64,000 nucleotides of DNA from assembly GCF_004022265.1 (NCBI RefSeq), contig NZ_SAVB01000003.1:1-64000 (forward strand), written 5' to 3'. The position numbers and the translations under genes were made by a program. The notes below the pieces were generated by a model that saw only the letters and a program-made list of their open reading frames with translations, did not search any database and had not been told where the DNA came from. Each line of letters opens with the position of its first letter. The first letter of the stretch is position 1. Of the stretch, positions 26,724 through 34,720 are shown in pieces. This DNA comes from Paenirhodobacter ferrireducens. GTDB lineage: Bacteria > Pseudomonadota > Alphaproteobacteria > Rhodobacterales > Rhodobacteraceae.

Positions 26724-28547
26724 TCAGGCCTCCATCGCCTCGAGCTCGTCGATGAAGCCTGCGATCATGTTCAGCCCCTTGTCCCAGAAGGCGGGGTCCG
26801 AAGCATCGAGACCGAAGGGGGCGAGCAGCTCCTTGTGATGCTTCGAGCCGCCGGCCTTCAGCATCTCGAAATACTTCTCCTGGAAGTCGGGCAGCCCGTC
26901 GGCATAGGCAGCGTAGAGCGCGTTCACCAGCCCGTCGCCGAAGGCATAGGCATAGACGTAGAAGGGCGAGTGCACGAAATGCGGGATATAGGACCAGAAG
27001 GTCTCGTAGCCCGGCATGAAGGTGAACGCCGGCCCGAGGCTCTCGGCCTGCACCGACATCCACAGCGCGTTGATGTCCTCGGGCGTCAGCTCGCCCTGGG
27101 CGCGGGCGGCGTGCAGCTTGCATTCGAAGTCATAGAACGCGATCTGCCGCACCACGGTGTTGATCATGTCCTCGACCTTGCCGGCGAGCAGCGTCTTGCG
27201 CTCGGCCTGGGTCTTGGCGCCATCGAGCAGCTTGCGGAAGGTCAGCATCTCGCCGAAGACCGAGGCGGTCTCGGCCAGCGTCAGCGGCGTGTCGGCCAGC
27301 ATCTCGCCCTGACCCGCGGCCAGCACCTGATGCACGCCATGGCCCAGCTCATGCGCCAGCGTCATCACGTCGCGCGGCTTGCCGAGATAGTTCAGCATCA
27401 CATAGGGGTGGACGGTGGTCACGGTCGGATGGGCGAAGGCGCCGGGCGCCTTGCCGGGCTTGACGCCCGCGTCGATCCAGCCCTTCTCGAAGAAGGGTTG
27501 CGCGATCTCGGCCATCTTCGGCGAGAAGCTGGCATAGGCGCTCAGCACCGTGTCCTTCGCCTCGTCCCACAGGATCTTGCGCGGCGCCTCGGTCGGCAGC
27601 GGCGCATTGCGGTCCCAGATTTCCAGCGTCTCGAGGCCCAGCCATTTCGCCTTCAGCGCGTAATAGCGGTGGCTGAGCCGCGGATAGGCGGCGACCACGG
27701 CGTTGCGCAGCGCCTCGACCACCTCGGGCTCGACGTCGTTCGACAGGTGCCGGCCGGTCTGCGGCGTCGGCATCTTGCGCCAGCGGTCCTCGATCTCCTT
27801 CTCCTTGGCGAGCGTGTTGTGCACGCGCGAGAAGATCTTGATGTTGTCGGTGAAGACCTTGGCCAGCGCATGCGCCGCCGCCTCGCGCTTCGGCCGGTCG
27901 TGGTCGGTCATCAGCGTCGTCGTCGCCTCGAGGTTGAGCGTCTCGCCCTCGACCTCGAAGGTCAGCGCGGCGGTGGTCTCGTCGAAGAGCCGGTTCCAGG
28001 CGGCAGCCCCGACGACCGACTGGTCGTGCAGGAATTTTTCCAGCTCGTCCGACAGCTGATAGGGCTTCATCGCCCGCATCCGGTCGAAGACGGGCTTGTA
28101 GCGGGCCACCGCCGCATCGGCGAAGACCGCCTCATAGGTCGCATCGTCGATCCGGTTGAACTCGAGCGAGAAGAAGACGAGCGGCGTGGTGTAGCCGGTG
28201 ATCCGGTCCTGCGCGTCCGACAGGAACTTCGCGCGCGCGCCGTCGACGGTGTTCTGATAGTAGCGCAGCCCGGCATAGGACATGATCCGGCCCGCCGTGG
28301 TCTCGATCGCCTCGTAGCGGCGGATGCACTCGGCCATCGCGGCGGCGTCGAGCGTGGCGAGCTTGCCTTCGTAATCGGTGGCGAAGCTCGCGCACATGGT
28401 TTCGAGCGATGCCATGTCACGGGCAAGTTCCGGCGCGTCGGGGGCGGTGTAGAGATCGCTCAGGTCCCAGTCCGGCAGGTCACCGAAGCCGCCCGAAGCG
28501 CCCCCGGCACTGGCGTTGGCATCGAGAAGCGGCAGGTTCTTTTTCAT
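26724..28547 (-). CDS. pepF: M3-family oligoendopeptidase F
   Basis: A 607-aa cytosolic zinc metallopeptidase that degrades short peptides. The thermolysin-like motif is LAHELGHGVHQ (H-E-x-x-H), with the third ligand Glu in TLAETASVFGEML about 25 residues on. An N-terminal oligoendopeptidase domain (about 100-180) and the C-terminal FVHSPFYVYAYAFGDGLVNALY are typical of the PepF clade. Length matches the family. It diverges from the Anbu operon across about 350 bases. Confidence 0.94.
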   Translation of the reverse strand: MKKNLPLLDANASAGGASGGFGDLPDWDLSDLYTAPDAPELARDMASLETMCASFATDYEGKLATLDAAAMAECIRRYEAIETTAGRIMSYAGLRYYQNTVDGARAKFLSDAQDRITGYTTPLVFFSLEFNRIDDATYEAVFADAAVARYKPVFDRMRAMKPYQLSDELEKFLHDQSVVGAAAWNRLFDETTAALTFEVEGETLNLEATTTLMTDHDRPKREAAAHALAKVFTDNIKIFSRVHNTLAKEKEIEDRWRKMPTPQTGRHLSNDVEPEVVEALRNAVVAAYPRLSHRYYALKAKWLGLETLEIWDRNAPLPTEAPRKILWDEAKDTVLSAYASFSPKMAEIAQPFFEKGWIDAGVKPGKAPGAFAHPTVTTVHPYVMLNYLGKPRDVMTLAHELGHGVHQVLAAGQGEMLADTPLTLAETASVFGEMLTFRKLLDGAKTQAERKTLLAGKVEDMINTVVRQIAFYDFECKLHAARAQGELTPEDINALWMSVQAESLGPAFTFMPGYETFWSYIPHFVHSPFYVYAYAFGDGLVNALYAAYADGLPDFQEKYFEMLKAGGSKHHKELLAPFGLDASDPAFWDKGLNMIAGFIDELEAMEA

Positions 28548-28894
28548 GGCACCCTCATCTGTGGTTGTCCCAGAGATAGGCGCAGGCAGGGGGCAGGTTC
28601 AAGCCGCGGTGCGGACCGGACGGCGGCGGGGCGCCGGTGCCGGTGCGCCGCCGTGGTCGATCCCGGCGGCCCGGCCTGTCGCCGCGCTGCCGAAAAATCG
28701 CGATGAATTGCCCGATTTGGCGGCTAAAGTTATCATTTCGCCCTAAAAGAAAGCTGAATGCTGTATAAATTTTAGGCAAATGCCCCGTGTTCGCGCTTAA
28801 TTCCGGGGTGCGGGCGCTTTGACACCGGGGCGCCGCTTCCGCTCGCCGAAACCGCTCCTTAAGGTTTGAGCAAGGCCGGAGGAATCAACGCGCC
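28548..28894. other. Divergent intergenic region upstream of the Anbu operon
   Basis: This 347-base gap holds the promoters of pepF (minus) and the ATP-grasp gene (plus). An AT-rich stretch at 28735-28780 contains an inverted repeat CCTAAAA (28742-28748) and TTTTAGG (28770-28776), with a TATAAA at 28764-28769 between the arms, a possible -10 overlapped by an operator. No convincing -35 was found, and no small gene is evident. Confidence 0.4.
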
Positions 28895-30307
28895 ATGACT
28901 GACTTCTTCAACGAAATGTATGACGCCGGAAAAGTCCGCGAGCCCTATGCACGGCTCGAGGACTGGACCAAGGCGATGCCCGCCGAATTGCGGCACCTGA
29001 AACAGGCCGAGGCGGAGGCACTCTTCCGCCGCATCGGCATCACCTTCGCGGTCTATGGCGAAGGCGGAGACCCGGATCGGCTGATCCCCTTCGACATGTT
29101 CCCGCGCGTCTTCACCCAGTTCGAATGGCGCCGGCTCGAGAAGGGCATCAAGCAGCGCGCCCGCGCGCTCAACGCCTTCCTGCTCGACGTCTACGGGCGC
29201 GGCGAAATCGTCAAGGCGGGCAAGATCCCGGCGCGGCTGGTCTATCAGAACGAGGCCTACGAGCGTGCCGTCGCGGGCTTCACCCCGCCGCGCGGCATCT
29301 ACAGCCATATCGTCGGCATCGACATCGTGCGCACCGGGGCGGACGAGTTCTTCGTGCTGGAAGACAATTGCCGCACCCCCTCGGGCGTCAGCTACATGCT
29401 GGAAAACCGCGAGATCATGATGCGGATGTTCCCGAACATCTTCCGCGAGAACCGGATCGAGCCGGTCGATGGCTATGCCGATGCGCTGCGCCGGACGCTG
29501 GCTTCGGTCGCGCCGGCGAAATGCGACCGCGAGCCGACGCTCGCGATCCTGACGCCCGGGCATTTCAACTCGGCCTATTACGAGCACAGCTTCCTGGCCG
29601 ACCTGATGGGGGTGGAACTCGTCGAGGGCGCCGATCTCTTCGTCGAAGGCGGCTTTTGCTGGATGCGCACGACCGAGGGGCCGAAGAAGCTCGACGTGAT
29701 CTATCGCCGGATCGACGATGCCTTCCTCGATCCGCTGTGCTTCCGCCCGGACAGCATGCTGGGCGTGCCTGGGTTGATGGATGTCTACCGCTCGGGCGGG
29801 GTGACGATCTGTTCGGCGCCGGGGGCCGGGGTGGCCGACGACAAGGCGATCTATACCTATGTGCCGGACATGGTGCGCTTCTACCTCGGCGAGGAGCCGC
29901 TCTTGAACAACGTGCCGACCTGGAAATGCGCGCGCGAGGACGATTGCAAATATGTCCTCGAGAACCTTGGCGATCTGGTGGTGAAGGAAGTGCATGGCTC
30001 GGGCGGCTACGGCATGCTCGTCGGGCCGAAGTCGACGAAGGACCAGATCGAGACCTTCCGCGTCAAGATCACGGAAAATCCGGACAATTACATCGCGCAA
30101 CCGACGCTGGCGCTGTCGACGACGCCGACCTTCGTCGAGGAGGGGATCGCGCCGCGTCACGTCGATCTGCGGCCCTATTGCCTCGTCGGCGAGAAGATCG
30201 AACTGGTGCCGGGCGGGCTGACCCGCGTGGCGCTGAAGGAGGGCTCGCTGGTCGTCAACTCGTCGCAGGGCGGCGGGGTCAAGGACACCTGGGTGCTGGC
30301 GGAGTGA
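28895..30307 (+). CDS. Circularly permuted type 2 ATP-grasp protein (Anbu operon)
   Basis: A 470-aa protein of the CP_ATPgrasp_2 (DUF404/DUF407) family, predicted to form peptide-like or amide bonds with ATP. Recognisable segments are YGEGGDPDRLIPFDMFPRVF, RARALNAFLLDVYGRGEIV, GIDIVRTGADEFFVLEDNCR with TPSGVSYMLENR, and VVKEVHGSGGYGMLVGP (nucleotide-binding glycine-rich loop). The GGAGGAATC ribosome-binding site lies 9 bases before the ATG. It is followed after 7 bases by the alpha-E gene. In many bacteria these two genes and a transglutaminase-like gene accompany Anbu; the product made is unknown. Confidence 0.93.
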   Translation: MTDFFNEMYDAGKVREPYARLEDWTKAMPAELRHLKQAEAEALFRRIGITFAVYGEGGDPDRLIPFDMFPRVFTQFEWRRLEKGIKQRARALNAFLLDVYGRGEIVKAGKIPARLVYQNEAYERAVAGFTPPRGIYSHIVGIDIVRTGADEFFVLEDNCRTPSGVSYMLENREIMMRMFPNIFRENRIEPVDGYADALRRTLASVAPAKCDREPTLAILTPGHFNSAYYEHSFLADLMGVELVEGADLFVEGGFCWMRTTEGPKKLDVIYRRIDDAFLDPLCFRPDSMLGVPGLMDVYRSGGVTICSAPGAGVADDKAIYTYVPDMVRFYLGEEPLLNNVPTWKCAREDDCKYVLENLGDLVVKEVHGSGGYGMLVGPKSTKDQIETFRVKITENPDNYIAQPTLALSTTPTFVEEGIAPRHVDLRPYCLVGEKIELVPGGLTRVALKEGSLVVNSSQGGGVKDTWVLAE

Positions 30308-30314
30308 CGACAAG

Positions 30315-31268
30315 ATGCTGAGCCGGACTGCGGAAAACCTGTTCTGGATCGCGCGCTACATCGAGCGGGCGGAAACCATGGCGCGCCTGCTCGAGGTGGG
30401 CGCAAGGATCGCGCTGATGCCCTCGGCGGGGCATGGCTATCGAAGCGAGTGGGAAAGCCTCTTGCAGGCCTCGGGCACGGCCGAGGGCTTTGCCGAGAAA
30501 TACGGCGACCCGGTGCAGCGCAACATCGAGAGCTATCTGTTCTTCGACCGCGACAACCCGTCCTCGGTGATCTCCTGCATCGAACGGGCGCGGGAAAACG
30601 CCCGCATCGTGCGCACCGCGCTGACCGCGCAGGTCTGGGACGCGCTCAACATGGCGTTCCAGGAGATGCGCCAGCTCGAACGCAAGCCGCGCTCCGAGCT
30701 CGAGCTGACCGAACTCACCGAATGGGTGATGCGGCAGGCGGCGATGATCCGCGGCGCGATCGAGGCGACGCTGCTGCGCAACGACGGCTACAACTTCCTG
30801 AACCTCGGCTTCGCGCTCGAGCGCGCCGACAACACCGCGCGGCTGATCGACGTGAAATATTACGTCCTGCTGCCGAGCGTGGATTTCGTCGGCTCCGGGC
30901 TCGACAACTATCAGTGGCAGACGCTGCTGCGCGCGATGTCGGCACAGCGCGCCTTCCACTGGGCCTATGGCGGCGACATCACGGCGAAGAAGATCGCGCA
31001 TTTCCTGATCCTGAACCGGCAGACGCCGCGCTCGCTGATCACCGCGACGACCTCGGCGATGGAGCATCTCGACGATCTGGCCCATGCCTATCACAAGTCC
31101 GGCCCGGCGCAGATGCGCGCCCGCGCGCTGGTGGGCGAACTGGCCGAGACCACCGTCGAGGAGATCTTCGAGGAAGGTCTGCACGAATTCCTGACCCGCT
31201 TCATCCGCGACATCGGCGAGCTGACGAACATGGTCTTCAATGCGTATCTGAGCGGAGAGGCGAGATGA
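30315..31268 (+). CDS. Alpha-E domain protein (DUF403; Anbu operon)
   Basis: A 317-aa all-helical protein of the alpha-E family. It opens MLSRTAENLFWIARYIERAETMARLL, the family's signature, and continues through long amphipathic helices (WDALNMAFQEMRQLE, FLNLGFALERADNTARLIDVKYY) without membrane segments. Alpha-E proteins occur beside, or fused to, the circularly permuted ATP-grasp protein and are thought to act with it. The stop overlaps the transglutaminase start (ATGA at 31265), indicating coupled translation. Confidence 0.93.
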   Translation: MLSRTAENLFWIARYIERAETMARLLEVGARIALMPSAGHGYRSEWESLLQASGTAEGFAEKYGDPVQRNIESYLFFDRDNPSSVISCIERARENARIVRTALTAQVWDALNMAFQEMRQLERKPRSELELTELTEWVMRQAAMIRGAIEATLLRNDGYNFLNLGFALERADNTARLIDVKYYVLLPSVDFVGSGLDNYQWQTLLRAMSAQRAFHWAYGGDITAKKIAHFLILNRQTPRSLITATTSAMEHLDDLAHAYHKSGPAQMRARALVGELAETTVEEIFEEGLHEFLTRFIRDIGELTNMVFNAYLSGEAR

Positions 31269-32077
31269 TCCTGACGATCAATCATGTGACCACCTACCGC
31301 TATGATGCGCCGATGCGCGCGGCGGTGCAGTCGCTGCGGCTGTTCCCCTCGCGCTTCGACGGGCAGCGCTCGATCCGCTGGGACGTGACGGTCGAGGGCG
31401 GCACCCGCGGCGGCTCGTTCCGCGACGGGGCGGGCGACAAGGTCGAGGGCTGGTCGATGCGCGGCCCGGTGGCCGAGGTGTCGATCGCCGTCGCGGGGCA
31501 GGTCGAGACCATCGACATGGCGGGTGTGCTGCGCGGCCACCGCGAGATCGTGCCCCCCTTCGCCTATCTGCGCGAGACGGTGGCGACCTGGATCGACGAC
31601 GCGATCGAGACGCTGGCGCAGGAGGCCGCGGCCGGCGCCGATGATGCGCTCGACCGGGCGCACCGGCTGAGTGCGGCGGTGGCCGGCGCGATCGCCTATG
31701 CGCCGGGGGTGACCCATGCGCATACCACCGCGGCCGAGGCGCTGGAGCTGGGCGAGGGGGTCTGCCAGGATCATGCCCATGCGCTGATCGCCTGCGCGCG
31801 TGCGCTCGACCTGCCGGCGCGCTATGTCTCGGGCTATCTCTACGCCCGCGACGACGGCGAACCGCATGAGGCGAGCCATGCCTGGGCCGAGATCTGGGTC
31901 GACGGTATCGGCTGGATCGGCTTCGACGCGGCGAACGGCTGCTGCCCGGACGAGCGCTACATCCGGCTTGGCTCGGGGCTCGACGCGCGCGAGGCGGCGC
32001 CGATCAAGGGCATTGCGATGGGCGCGGGCGAGGAGAAGCTCGATGTGACCGTTGCTCTCGACGCGATCCAGCAATAG
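31265..32077 (+). CDS. Transglutaminase-like cysteine peptidase family protein (Anbu operon)
   Basis: A 270-aa protein. An N-terminal beta domain (ILTINHVTTYRYDAPMRAAVQSLRLFPS) precedes a transglutaminase core whose triad is visible as Cys in GEGVCQDHAHALIACAR, His in EASHAWAEIWVDG and Asp in GWIGFDAANGC. Bacterial members are usually peptidases or amidases, not cross-linking enzymes. It is the third gene of the Anbu operon and could process a product of the ATP-grasp/alpha-E pair; this is an inference from conserved linkage. Confidence 0.93.
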   Translation: MILTINHVTTYRYDAPMRAAVQSLRLFPSRFDGQRSIRWDVTVEGGTRGGSFRDGAGDKVEGWSMRGPVAEVSIAVAGQVETIDMAGVLRGHREIVPPFAYLRETVATWIDDAIETLAQEAAAGADDALDRAHRLSAAVAGAIAYAPGVTHAHTTAAEALELGEGVCQDHAHALIACARALDLPARYVSGYLYARDDGEPHEASHAWAEIWVDGIGWIGFDAANGCCPDERYIRLGSGLDAREAAPIKGIAMGAGEEKLDVTVALDAIQQ

Positions 32078-32107
32078 AAGGGGCCCCGGGCTTTTCCGGG
32101 GAAGAAC

Positions 32108-32833
32108 ATGACCTATTGCGTTGGCCTTCTGCTCAACGAGGGGATGGTGCTGCTGTCCGACACCCGCACCAACGCGGGGCTCGACAACATCGCCACCTAT
32201 CGCAAGATGTTCGTCTTCGAGGAGCCGGGCGAGCGGGTGATCGGCATTCTCACCGCGGGTTCGCTGTCGGTGACACAGACGACGATGGCGCGCCTGCATG
32301 AGGCGATCGACGACCACGAGGCGACCTCGGAAAGCTCGATCATGCTGGCGCCGACGATGCTGAAGGTGGCCGAGATCGTCGGCAACACGCTGTCGTCCGT
32401 GCGTCAGGACATCGACTCCAAGATGGAGGCATCGAAGGTCTCGACCGCGGCTTCGATGATCGTCGCGGGCCAGCGCAAGGGCGGCGCGATGCGGATGTTC
32501 CTGATCTATCCGGAAGGGAACTTCATCGAGGCGACCGAGGACACGCCCTATCTGCAGATCGGCGAGCACAAATATGGCAAGCCGATCCTCGACCGGGTGG
32601 TGACGCCCGCGACCTCGCTTGACGATGCGCGCAAGGCGGTGCTGCTGTCGATGGACTCGACGTTACGCTCGAACCTGTCGGTGGGCATGCCGCTCGATTT
32701 CGCGGTGATCGCGAAGGATGCCTGCCGCGTCACCACGCGCCGCCGGATCGAGAAGAAGGACCCGGATTTCGCCCGCATGTCCGAGGCCTGGTCCGAGGCG
32801 CTGCGCGAGGGCTTCACCCGCATCGAGATCTGA
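32108..32833 (+). CDS. Anbu, bacterial proteasome-like peptidase
   Basis: A 241-aa Ntn-hydrolase of the Anbu (ancestral beta-subunit) family. After removal of the initiator Met, Thr2 becomes the N-terminal nucleophile. The other proteasome active-site residues are in place: Asp18 in LLSDTRTNAG and Lys33 in ATYRKMF, and a GILTAGSLSVTQ strand follows as in proteasomal beta subunits. Structures of other Anbu proteins show open helical rings and weak or absent proteolysis, so its substrate is unsettled. It closes the operon, 30 bases after the transglutaminase gene, and a small hairpin overlaps its ribosome-binding site. Confidence 0.94.
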   Translation: MTYCVGLLLNEGMVLLSDTRTNAGLDNIATYRKMFVFEEPGERVIGILTAGSLSVTQTTMARLHEAIDDHEATSESSIMLAPTMLKVAEIVGNTLSSVRQDIDSKMEASKVSTAASMIVAGQRKGGAMRMFLIYPEGNFIEATEDTPYLQIGEHKYGKPILDRVVTPATSLDDARKAVLLSMDSTLRSNLSVGMPLDFAVIAKDACRVTTRRRIEKKDPDFARMSEAWSEALREGFTRIEI

Positions 32834-32849
32834 GCTCCGGGGCCGGGGC

Positions 32850-33785
32850 TCAGGCGCGCGCGAAGGTCTCGGCCACCGCGTCGAAGAAACGCGCGCGGGT
32901 GGTGGCGCCCTCCATCATCAGCTCGTGCTGGGCGCCCTCGAAGACCTCGAGCCGCCCCTTCGGCCAGCGCGCCATCCGGGCCTTTGCGGCCGGGATGTCG
33001 ATGATCCGCTCGGCGCCGCCGATCGCGGTCAGGCAGGGCAGGTCGGGCGAGGCGAGCGCGGCAAGCGCCTCGCATTCGAGGATCCCCTGCGTCACCCAGT
33101 GCAGCGTCGGCCCGCCAAGGGCGAGCTCGGGCGCCTCGCCGAGATGGCCGACCATGAAGGCCCACATGCCGGGATCGGTGGTCAGCTTGTTGTCGAGGAA
33201 GGGCGCGCTCAGCACATAGGTGCCGGGGCCGGTGCCCGGGGCATAGCGTTCGGCAAGGGCGCTCGCGTCGAAGAGCCGCGAGATCTGCGGTCCGAAGGGA
33301 TGAATGAGCGGCGGCAGGCCGATGCCCCACATCGGCGCCGAGAAGGCCGCGGCGGCGAAGGGATGCACCCCCATCAGCGCCCGCAACCCGATCGCGCCGC
33401 CCATCGAATGGCCGAGGACGAACCAGGGGCGGGGCAGGTCAATCTCGGTTGCGGTGGCGATGACGGCGGCCAGATCGCGCTGAAAATCGGGGAAATGCGC
33501 GACATGCCCCTTCAGCGGGTCGTCGAGCGGCCGGTCGGCGAGCCCCTGGCCGCGCCAGTCGACGGCGAGCATCGCATAGCCGCGCGCGGCAAGATCGGCA
33601 GCCGCGGGGCCGTATTTCTCGACATATTCGGTGCGGCCGGGCAGCAGGAACACCGTGCCCTGCGCCGCCGCCGGCCCCGGCCACAGGCCGAGGCGGATGC
33701 GCACCCCGTCCTCTGTGCGCAGCCAGACCGCGCGGCCGCCCTCGGGGCCGCGCGCCATCGCCGCGTGGAACGGGGCCGCCTGCAT
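32850..33785 (-). CDS. Alpha/beta hydrolase, lysophospholipase (PldB/monoglyceride lipase) type
   Basis: A 311-aa serine hydrolase. Features are the oxyanion strand FLLPGRTEYVEKYG, the nucleophile elbow GHSMGG (Ser near 125), an Asp in the late strand (GGAERIIDIPAAK) and a C-terminal His in FEGAQHELMMEG, completing the triad. FLLPGRTEYxEKY is typical of bacterial lysophospholipase/PldB proteins. There is no signal peptide, so it is cytosolic. The start codon overlaps the SCP2 gene stop by one base (TGATG), linking it to a lipid-carrier partner. Confidence 0.88.
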   Translation of the reverse strand: MQAAPFHAAMARGPEGGRAVWLRTEDGVRIRLGLWPGPAAAQGTVFLLPGRTEYVEKYGPAAADLAARGYAMLAVDWRGQGLADRPLDDPLKGHVAHFPDFQRDLAAVIATATEIDLPRPWFVLGHSMGGAIGLRALMGVHPFAAAAFSAPMWGIGLPPLIHPFGPQISRLFDASALAERYAPGTGPGTYVLSAPFLDNKLTTDPGMWAFMVGHLGEAPELALGGPTLHWVTQGILECEALAALASPDLPCLTAIGGAERIIDIPAAKARMARWPKGRLEVFEGAQHELMMEGATTRARFFDAVAETFARA

Positions 33786-34072
33786 CAGCTGAGTGCCGCG
33801 CCGAGCTGCATCGCGAGGCCCATCGAACCGTCGATCTTCAGCTTGCCGGTCATGAAGGCCATCGTCGGGTTCACGTCGCCCTCGAGGATGCCGCGGAAGG
33901 TGGTGGCATCGGCGATCAGCGTCACATCGGCCTCGTCATCGCCCGCGCGCACGCCGTCGGCGTCGATGATGATGCTGCCCTCGTCCTTGATGACGAATTT
34001 CGCCGTCGACGAGAAGCCATTCGGCAGTTTCTCGGCCAGCGCCGAGACCGCCTTGTCGATGATGTCGCTCAT
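33785..34072 (-). CDS. SCP2 sterol-carrier domain protein
   Basis: A 95-aa stand-alone SCP2 fold that binds lipids or acyl-CoA in a hydrophobic tunnel. It shows FVIKDEGSIIIDADGVRAGDDEADVTL in outline, then TFRGILEGDVNPTMAFMTGKLKIDGSMGLAMQLG, the conserved SCP2 C-terminal half. It is first in a two-gene unit with a lysophospholipase-like hydrolase, consistent with lipid handling. It diverges from a TPR protein gene over 65 bases. Confidence 0.9.
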   Translation of the reverse strand: MSDIIDKAVSALAEKLPNGFSSTAKFVIKDEGSIIIDADGVRAGDDEADVTLIADATTFRGILEGDVNPTMAFMTGKLKIDGSMGLAMQLGAALS

Positions 34073-34137
34073 TGAGTTCCTCCGAAAGTGAACGCCGGGC
34101 TCTCGCTTTCTCCGGCGCTTGGGTTACAGTTTGGTAT

Positions 34138-34698
34138 ATGCGCGCGCTCCGGGCCACAAACAAATGTATCGTTGCGGCAGTTGCCGTAATCGTCAACCTC
34201 GCGGTTCCGGCCCATGCCGAGACGGCGGGGCTCGACCGGTCTTTCGCCGAACTGGCCGATCCGGGCTATGCCGGCTGGAGCCGCGCCGAGTCGGATATTC
34301 GGCGCGCCTGGTCGCGCTCTGGCTCGGCGTCGATGGATCTGCTTCTGAAACGCGGCGAGGAGGCGCTTGATTCGGGCGACACCACCGCGGCGATCGAGCA
34401 CCTGACCGCGCTGACCGATCACGCCCCCGATTTCGCCGAGGGCTGGAATGCGCGGGCCACCGCCTATGCCGGGGCAGGGCTCTTCGGCCCGGCAGTCGAG
34501 GATATCGCCCGCACGCTCACCCTCGAGCCGCGGCACTGGGAGGCGCTGGCCGGGCTGGGCGCGATTCTCGACGAGATCGGCGACCAGCCCCGGGCGCTTG
34601 CCGCCTATCGCGCCTCTTTCGCCTTGAACCCGCACCAGCAGGATGTGAAAGACGCTATCGCAAGGCTGGAAAAGGAGCTTGCGGGCGTCGCCCTGTGA
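34138..34698 (+). CDS. Exported TPR-repeat protein
   Basis: A 186-aa protein with a cleavable signal peptide (residues about 1-26: ATNKCIVAAVAVIVNLAVPAHA before ETAG). TPR units follow at about 65-165 (LLLKRGEEALDSGDTTAAIEHLTALTDHAPD, AEGWNARATAYAGAGLFGPAVEDIARTLTLEP and HWEALAGLGAILDEIGDQPRALAAYRASFALNP in sequence). It is probably a periplasmic adaptor. ATG 34138 is chosen because it gives a proper signal sequence; the open frame reaches back to 34072 without one. It precedes the SUV3-like helicase gene by 22 bases. Confidence 0.85.
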   Translation: MRALRATNKCIVAAVAVIVNLAVPAHAETAGLDRSFAELADPGYAGWSRAESDIRRAWSRSGSASMDLLLKRGEEALDSGDTTAAIEHLTALTDHAPDFAEGWNARATAYAGAGLFGPAVEDIARTLTLEPRHWEALAGLGAILDEIGDQPRALAAYRASFALNPHQQDVKDAIARLEKELAGVAL

Positions 34699-34720
34699 CG
34701 GCCGCGAGGGGGCAGGGGAA

